Source: Isohypsibius dastychi (Eukaryota; Tardigrada; Eutardigrada; Parachela; Isohypsibiidae). Taken from it: 11,900 bases of DNA. Position numbers and translations under genes: made by a program. The DNA lies in NCBI GenBank assembly GCA_034696485.1, contig JAQIWT010001213.1, positions 1 through 11,900 on the forward strand. The letters are read 5' to 3'. The notes beneath the pieces are model-generated. The model was not told where the DNA came from, ran no database searches, and worked only from the letters and a program-made list of their open reading frames with translations. Of this stretch, positions 8,823 to 11,900 are shown piece by piece; the stretch's first letter is position 1; each line of letters opens with the position of its first letter.

Positions 8823-8840
8823 TTCGACGACCTTCCAGAA
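8823..8840. promoter_or_regulatory. weak gapped heat-shock-element-like site
   Basis: TTC, then a non-matching 5-bp unit, then TTC and GAA, all on a 5-bp register, 27-44 bp before the HSF start codon. Three of four units match. This level of match is expected by chance in about 1 kb, so autoregulation is only a hypothesis. Confidence 0.18.
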
Positions 8841-9137
8841 TCCCAGAGTCGGCCTCAGCCGGATTTTACTTCCCCGAGAATCCGTGAGACAGTGCGCCAA
8901 GCTTCATAGACCCACACTGCCTCACCAATTGTTGAAGGGCCTGCTTAATTTGTATCGGGCTCTAAATCCCCCTGGAGAACAAGTCTTGCGTATTAAGGTC
9001 CTCCTCCTCGATCAGTCAAATTCTTCTCAAAGAAGCGCGACACCTTCTGACGAAGAAGTCGGATAAATTCTTATACTGGACGGAAGGGGCGAGGGTGAAG
9101 CTCTTTCCCTCGTTCAATTTAGACTTTGACGCAACGA

Positions 9138-9162
9138 TATAATCCCGGCAGGTTGGATTATA
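9138..9162. promoter_or_regulatory. 8-bp dyad TATAATCC/GGATTATA
   Basis: Perfect 8-bp arms around a 9-bp centre, about 340 bp upstream of the HSF start. The arms contain TATA-like sequence on both strands. It could be a dimer-binding site or core promoter; not proven. Confidence 0.3.
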
Positions 9163-9347
9163 AATGTACGGAGTCGCTCGCTCTTGTCACTCGCTCGCGT
9201 CGTTGGAATCGGCCTTGCGTTACCTACCGTTCACACACTTCAAATAACGGCGCGTTTGTTCGCTCTTCTATATTACTTTGCAACAATTATATACTCCTTG
9301 AGGGGAGGACGTTTGAATGTGTATGCAAAGGCTGCGAACAATGGTAA

Positions 9348-9360
9348 TTTTTTTTAAAAA
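9348..9360. repeat. T8A5 AT element
   Basis: Eight T followed by five A, flanked by AA and TT. Fourth of the T-run/A-run blocks, about 550 bp upstream of the HSF start. Confidence 0.45.
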
Positions 9361-9469
9361 TTATCGAAACAAAATGTTAGAATAAAAATATAAAATATGG
9401 ATGGAACACGAGTACATTTGTATTTTGAACGAACAAGAGGAGGACGAGCAGAGATACTACTACTGACAA

Positions 9470-9482
9470 GTCAAGAAGCTTC
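9470..9482. promoter_or_regulatory. heat-shock-element-like site with one mismatch
   Basis: GTCaaGAAgcTTC: three alternating units on a 5-bp register with one mismatch (GTC for TTC). About 675 bp upstream of the HSF start. The match could be chance. Confidence 0.2.
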
Positions 9483-9569
9483 CATTATTTCGTCGTCACC
9501 TCGCTTCTTCGTGTACTCCTTCTTCTTCTTGGTCAACAGAGGAAGTTAGCTGCTGTTTGCTTCTTCCAT

Positions 9570-9966
9570 TTATTGCAGATATGAGGTTTTAATGGGGGTG
9601 ATGCCTCTTGCCATTGCTACTTTGCTAGACCCATCATCACTGACTTGCCTTCTTCCTTTTCGTCTTCCAAAAATTTGAGCGCTTCCAAGTTCGAGAAACA
9701 ACGCTCGTACGAAACGAAGCTCATTCGTATTCCTCATGGGAATCGTAGTATCGTATGTAGAGAAAAAGATCGTAAAGTCATTTTGCAGTGCGGCTGCCGG
9801 TGCAGGTGCCTGAAAGAAAATAAACGTCAGAAATTAAATTGGCAGGAAGGTACGTTACCTTCCTTGCGTGAAGGAGGTAAAAATGTACTCTCGGAGGTAA
9901 CCCAATAAAGCTATCAATCCCTGGAGGAGATGGTATAAACCAATTCGTCCTCCCAAACGCATACAT
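9570..9966 (-). CDS. tentative two-exon small gene, unknown function
   Basis: Minus-strand exon 9966-9859 (36 codons from ATG) ends in AAG before GTAACG. A 49-nt candidate intron (9858-9810) ends in the pyrimidine-rich TTTTCTTTCAG, and the frame continues in phase 0 for 79 codons to a TAA at 9572-9570 that overlaps an AATAAA. The product would be 115 residues: an aromatic/Pro-rich start (MYAFGRTNWFIPSPPG), then APAPAAALQNDF, then a basic middle (FGRRKGRRQVSDDG). The intron size and acceptor fit the HSF introns; the donor is weaker. The upstream frame stays open to a TAA at 10044-10042, so another exon could exist. No family recognised, and an overlapping plus-strand frame is also open, so this may be chance. 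Confidence 0.25.
9844..9864. repeat. perfect 9-bp hairpin with 3-nt loop
   Basis: AGGAAGGTA-CGT-TACCTTCCT. It overlaps the donor site of the tentative intron at 9858. It might be a structured RNA element or a simple palindrome. Confidence 0.5.
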
Positions 9967-10591
9967 ATATTCAAATAATCTCCCCGGAGCTTCGCAAAAT
10001 CGAACTAAGCTTCGCAAAATCGAACTATACAGAATCTCAAATTATGCGATAGCTTTGCACCATGATTCCATGATGCGATGCCCTCGTATGAAAAATTTTT
10101 GGGCCAGTTTATCCTCGTCTTATACATAATTAATTGTGGCTGTATTTCGCTCGCATTCAACCCGGCAGTAGTTTACTGCCCTGAATTTAAGAATTTTATG
10201 AAATGGATTCGGCAACGCTCGTTCCTTAGTCTCACACATTTCACTAGATACGCACGATAACATGTCGATAGATGAATTATCTCTGTACCTCTAGAATCAG
10301 CTCAACTCGCTTTTGCATGCCGCAGCAATACCTAGGTATTTGACAATCGAGTATGATTCGTTTTCGATGGCGCGGGCTGAGAAATACAAGTGAAGCGATC
10401 AGGGATATTGACGACTTAGTCTTGATCGAATGTGTTAGGCTTACTTCATTGGTCGTGCACGTTGACAATATCATGATCTATGCATGGGCCGAGATTTGCC
10501 GTTAATCGTGGCTTTCAGTTCCGAAGGCCGCCGACGAGTTTGAGAAATTTAAACATTCAAGGACGGAATGCGAACATCGACGCACGAGACT
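9967..10591. other. downstream region of PIG-U
   Basis: Apart from the 20-bp tandem repeat at 9988-10027 and an A5T5 run at 10091-10100, no structure or gene was recognised. It should contain the PIG-U 3' UTR (minus strand). A 60-codon plus-strand frame from the ATG at 10078 and a 65-codon minus-strand frame from 10474 exist but show no domain. Confidence 0.45.
9988..10027. repeat. 20-bp perfect tandem duplication
   Basis: AGCTTCGCAAAATCGAACTA occurs twice head to tail (9988-10007, 10008-10027) without a mismatch. This suggests a recent slippage or duplication event. Confidence 0.9.
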
Positions 10592-11900
10592 TCAACTGTT
10601 GGAAGCAGCATTAGATTCACTCTGTCCGCTTATCGATTTCCCTTCGGCAGACTGTTTGAGCCATGTGCGTATCCGTCTCAGTACAAGATCTCTGGTTGTC
10701 ACGCACACGAAGAACTGAATGAGTATGATACACGACATTCCGTTGACAATCAAACCCTGAAAATAGTAGTAGTTGGCATTTCCAGAACCAAGAACAAGCC
10801 ATGTGTGTAACATTATGGGCTGGAGCACAAGCGAAAAACACACGACAAGCAACATAGGCGCCAGTAATGGGACAGAGGACATGAACTGAGGATGCATAGT
10901 TAATAACACTAGCGTCGTTGCGATGTGAAACAATTCAGGATAAGGCTGAAATAGATGTAAAATAGCCAGCCCGTAGTGCGCGTTTACTACCGGGCGTTCG
11001 TCCAGATAGACAGCCAAAGGAATTGCGCAGGCATAAATGAATGAATGGAGCAACAAAAGAAAATACGGTCGAAAACGCTGAAACGTCTCTGCCATGAAAT
11101 ACCACCAGAGACCGACGTTCGGTCGAAGATCGGGCAGCGAAAACACCCAAAGATAAGTGGGCTCAACGAACTGCCATGAATTTCCAGTGCTGATGAAGGA
11201 GGCAAACATGAAAACGCCTAACGTGGAAACAAACGAAGCGAAAGACAAGATAGACCCCAATTTTGACTCCGGCATGCGCCAAAGTACCGGTAAGCCCAAT
11301 ATCGCCAGGTAGCTAGGACCTTCCAAGTAGCATGTCCACGCTAATGACGAACCAGCCAGAATAAAATTCTGTCTTTGAGCGAACAACACTGATGTCGTCG
11401 CACACACAAATGTTAGCGGTGCAAACGACCGCGCGCCGCAGGTTAATATAGTGAAGGGATTAAGTAAATAAAGAGCAGCAATCGTTGCTGGTAAACTTTC
11501 AGATGACAAATCGTTCATTTCAGAATCATTTGCGGTGGCGGCCCAGTACTCGTCATCTCTCTCGCCCTCCAAAACCGTCGTTCTGTCCTCCGAAGAAAAC
11601 AGTCTAGGACGCCCGCGAGCATCCCATTCATTTAAGAGTCGTGCCTCTTCTTCCCTTCGTGCCTTCTCGTCTTGACAATGTCGTGCTGCTGAGTGATACA
11701 ACACAATTGCCGCGCAACAGTCCAATAATATGAAAAAAGCGGCATTTGTGACATCTGCTCTAATGAGAAATCCCACAAGTGGCGGGCGGTGCGACCCTTC
11801 AGCAGACGGCCAAAACACTTCCTGTCGGACTTCTGAGTATCGTGTAAGGGCTGTAGACAGCTCAAACCTTTTGCCAAGCGCATCAACTAGGCCCGGTTTT
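10592..11900 (-). CDS. PIGU: PIG-U, GPI transamidase subunit (5'-partial)
   Basis: Polytopic ER membrane protein, subunit of the GPI transamidase that attaches GPI anchors to proteins (human PIG-U, yeast Cdc91/Gab1). About 435 residues are visible and the frame is open to the window edge, so only a short N-terminus is missing; the human protein is about 435. Diagnostic matches include YLLNPFTILTC near visible residues 144-154 (human YLLNPYTILSC), PDLRPNVGLWWYFMAETF near 256-273 (human PDLTPNIGLFWYFFAEMF) and a late GSGNANYYYF (human GSANSNFFYA). Several hydrophobic segments span the chain. Visible residues ~70-135 form a charged loop longer than in human. The tail is Ser-rich and hydrophilic. 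The GTG at 11818 is not a start: upstream codons (FELSTALTRYSEVRQ) match the family N-terminus. No intron is seen. Confidence 0.93.
   Translation of the reverse strand, partial: KPGLVDALGKRFELSTALTRYSEVRQEVFWPSAEGSHRPPLVGFLIRADVTNAAFFILLDCCAAIVLYHSAARHCQDEKARREEEARLLNEWDARGRPRLFSSEDRTTVLEGERDDEYWAATANDSEMNDLSSESLPATIAALYLLNPFTILTCGARSFAPLTFVCATTSVLFAQRQNFILAGSSLAWTCYLEGPSYLAILGLPVLWRMPESKLGSILSFASFVSTLGVFMFASFISTGNSWQFVEPTYLWVFSLPDLRPNVGLWWYFMAETFQRFRPYFLLLLHSFIYACAIPLAVYLDERPVVNAHYGLAILHLFQPYPELFHIATTLVLLTMHPQFMSSVPLLAPMLLVVCFSLVLQPIMLHTWLVLGSGNANYYYFQGLIVNGMSCIILIQFFVCVTTRDLVLRRIRTWLKQSAEGKSISGQSESNAASNS

Larger units (their letters stand above)
8797..9569. other. upstream region of HSF-like gene
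   Basis: No gene recognised. It should hold the HSF 5' UTR and promoter (minus strand). I see two weak heat-shock-element-like sites, an inverted repeat with TATAA-type arms (9138-9162), a CGCTCGC-rich patch (9175-9200) and one T8A5 element (9348-9360). Plus-strand frames here are short and lack recognisable domains. Confidence 0.5.

Noticed and set aside
9021-9057. Clustered TTC and GAA triplets as heat-shock elements
   Set aside because: The triplets are not on the required 5-bp register.
9645-9908. 87-codon plus-strand frame rich in Lys, Arg and Cys
   Set aside because: It begins with TTG rather than ATG, shows no recognised domain, and overlaps the better-supported but still tentative minus-strand spliced frame.
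10078-10260. 60-codon plus-strand frame with a hydrophobic stretch (FILVLYIINCGC)
   Set aside because: Short, AT-rich, without family resemblance or other support; it could arise by chance.
10277-10474. 65-codon minus-strand frame ending near a GTACAG donor-like site
   Set aside because: No recognised domain, and no partner exon could be joined convincingly.
11818-11820. GTG near 11818 as the start of PIG-U
   Set aside because: Upstream codons remain open to the window edge and match the known PIG-U N-terminal region, so the gene simply runs off the window.
1-11900. Mobile elements, CRISPR arrays, rRNA or viral genes
   Set aside because: No transposase, reverse transcriptase, terminal repeats, spaced direct repeats or rRNA-like sequence was seen on either strand.

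Overview
The window is nuclear DNA from a eukaryote with a compact, intron-poor genome. It encodes a DEAH-box spliceosomal ATPase with RS-like regions, the GPI-transamidase subunit PIG-U, and a heat-shock-factor-type transcription factor interrupted by two short introns (58 and 70 nt) with GTRAGT donors and CAG/TAG acceptors. The 3.3-kb helicase gene has no intron. A unicellular alga or other protist fits best, and a red alga is a reasonable guess, but nothing here fixes the lineage.

Layout, left to right. (1) 2-1015 (+): the 3' part of a gene for a PAS-like protein with a strongly acidic, aromatic C-terminal tail. Its 5' end lies outside the window. (2) 1183-4464 (-): a complete single-exon Prp2/DHX16-type DEAH-box RNA helicase, convergent with gene 1 across a 167-bp gap. 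(3) 4465-5470: about 1 kb with no confirmed gene. It holds a possible small divergent reading frame at 4547 and two T5-8/A5-6 elements. (4) 5471-8796 (-): a three-exon gene for a 1065-residue protein carrying five separate HSF-type DNA-binding domains in series. This is the outstanding feature of the window. (5) 8797-10591: about 1.8 kb between HSF and PIG-U, with weak heat-shock-element-like sites, a dyad repeat, a 20-bp tandem duplication, a hairpin and a tentative two-exon small gene (9570-9966, -). (6) 10592-11900 (-): PIG-U, complete at its 3' end and lacking only its N-terminal start.

The genes do not form a pathway: splicing (Prp2), GPI-anchor attachment (PIG-U) and transcriptional control (HSF-like and PAS-like proteins). 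The novelty is in the HSF gene. Canonical HSFs carry one DNA-binding domain and trimerise through a coiled coil. Here five domains share one chain and no obvious trimerisation coiled coil is visible, so covalent linkage may replace oligomerisation. DBD1 and DBD2 keep an intron at the same place and phase, directly after the recognition helix, whereas DBD3-5 lie in one uninterrupted exon. This records how the array was built.
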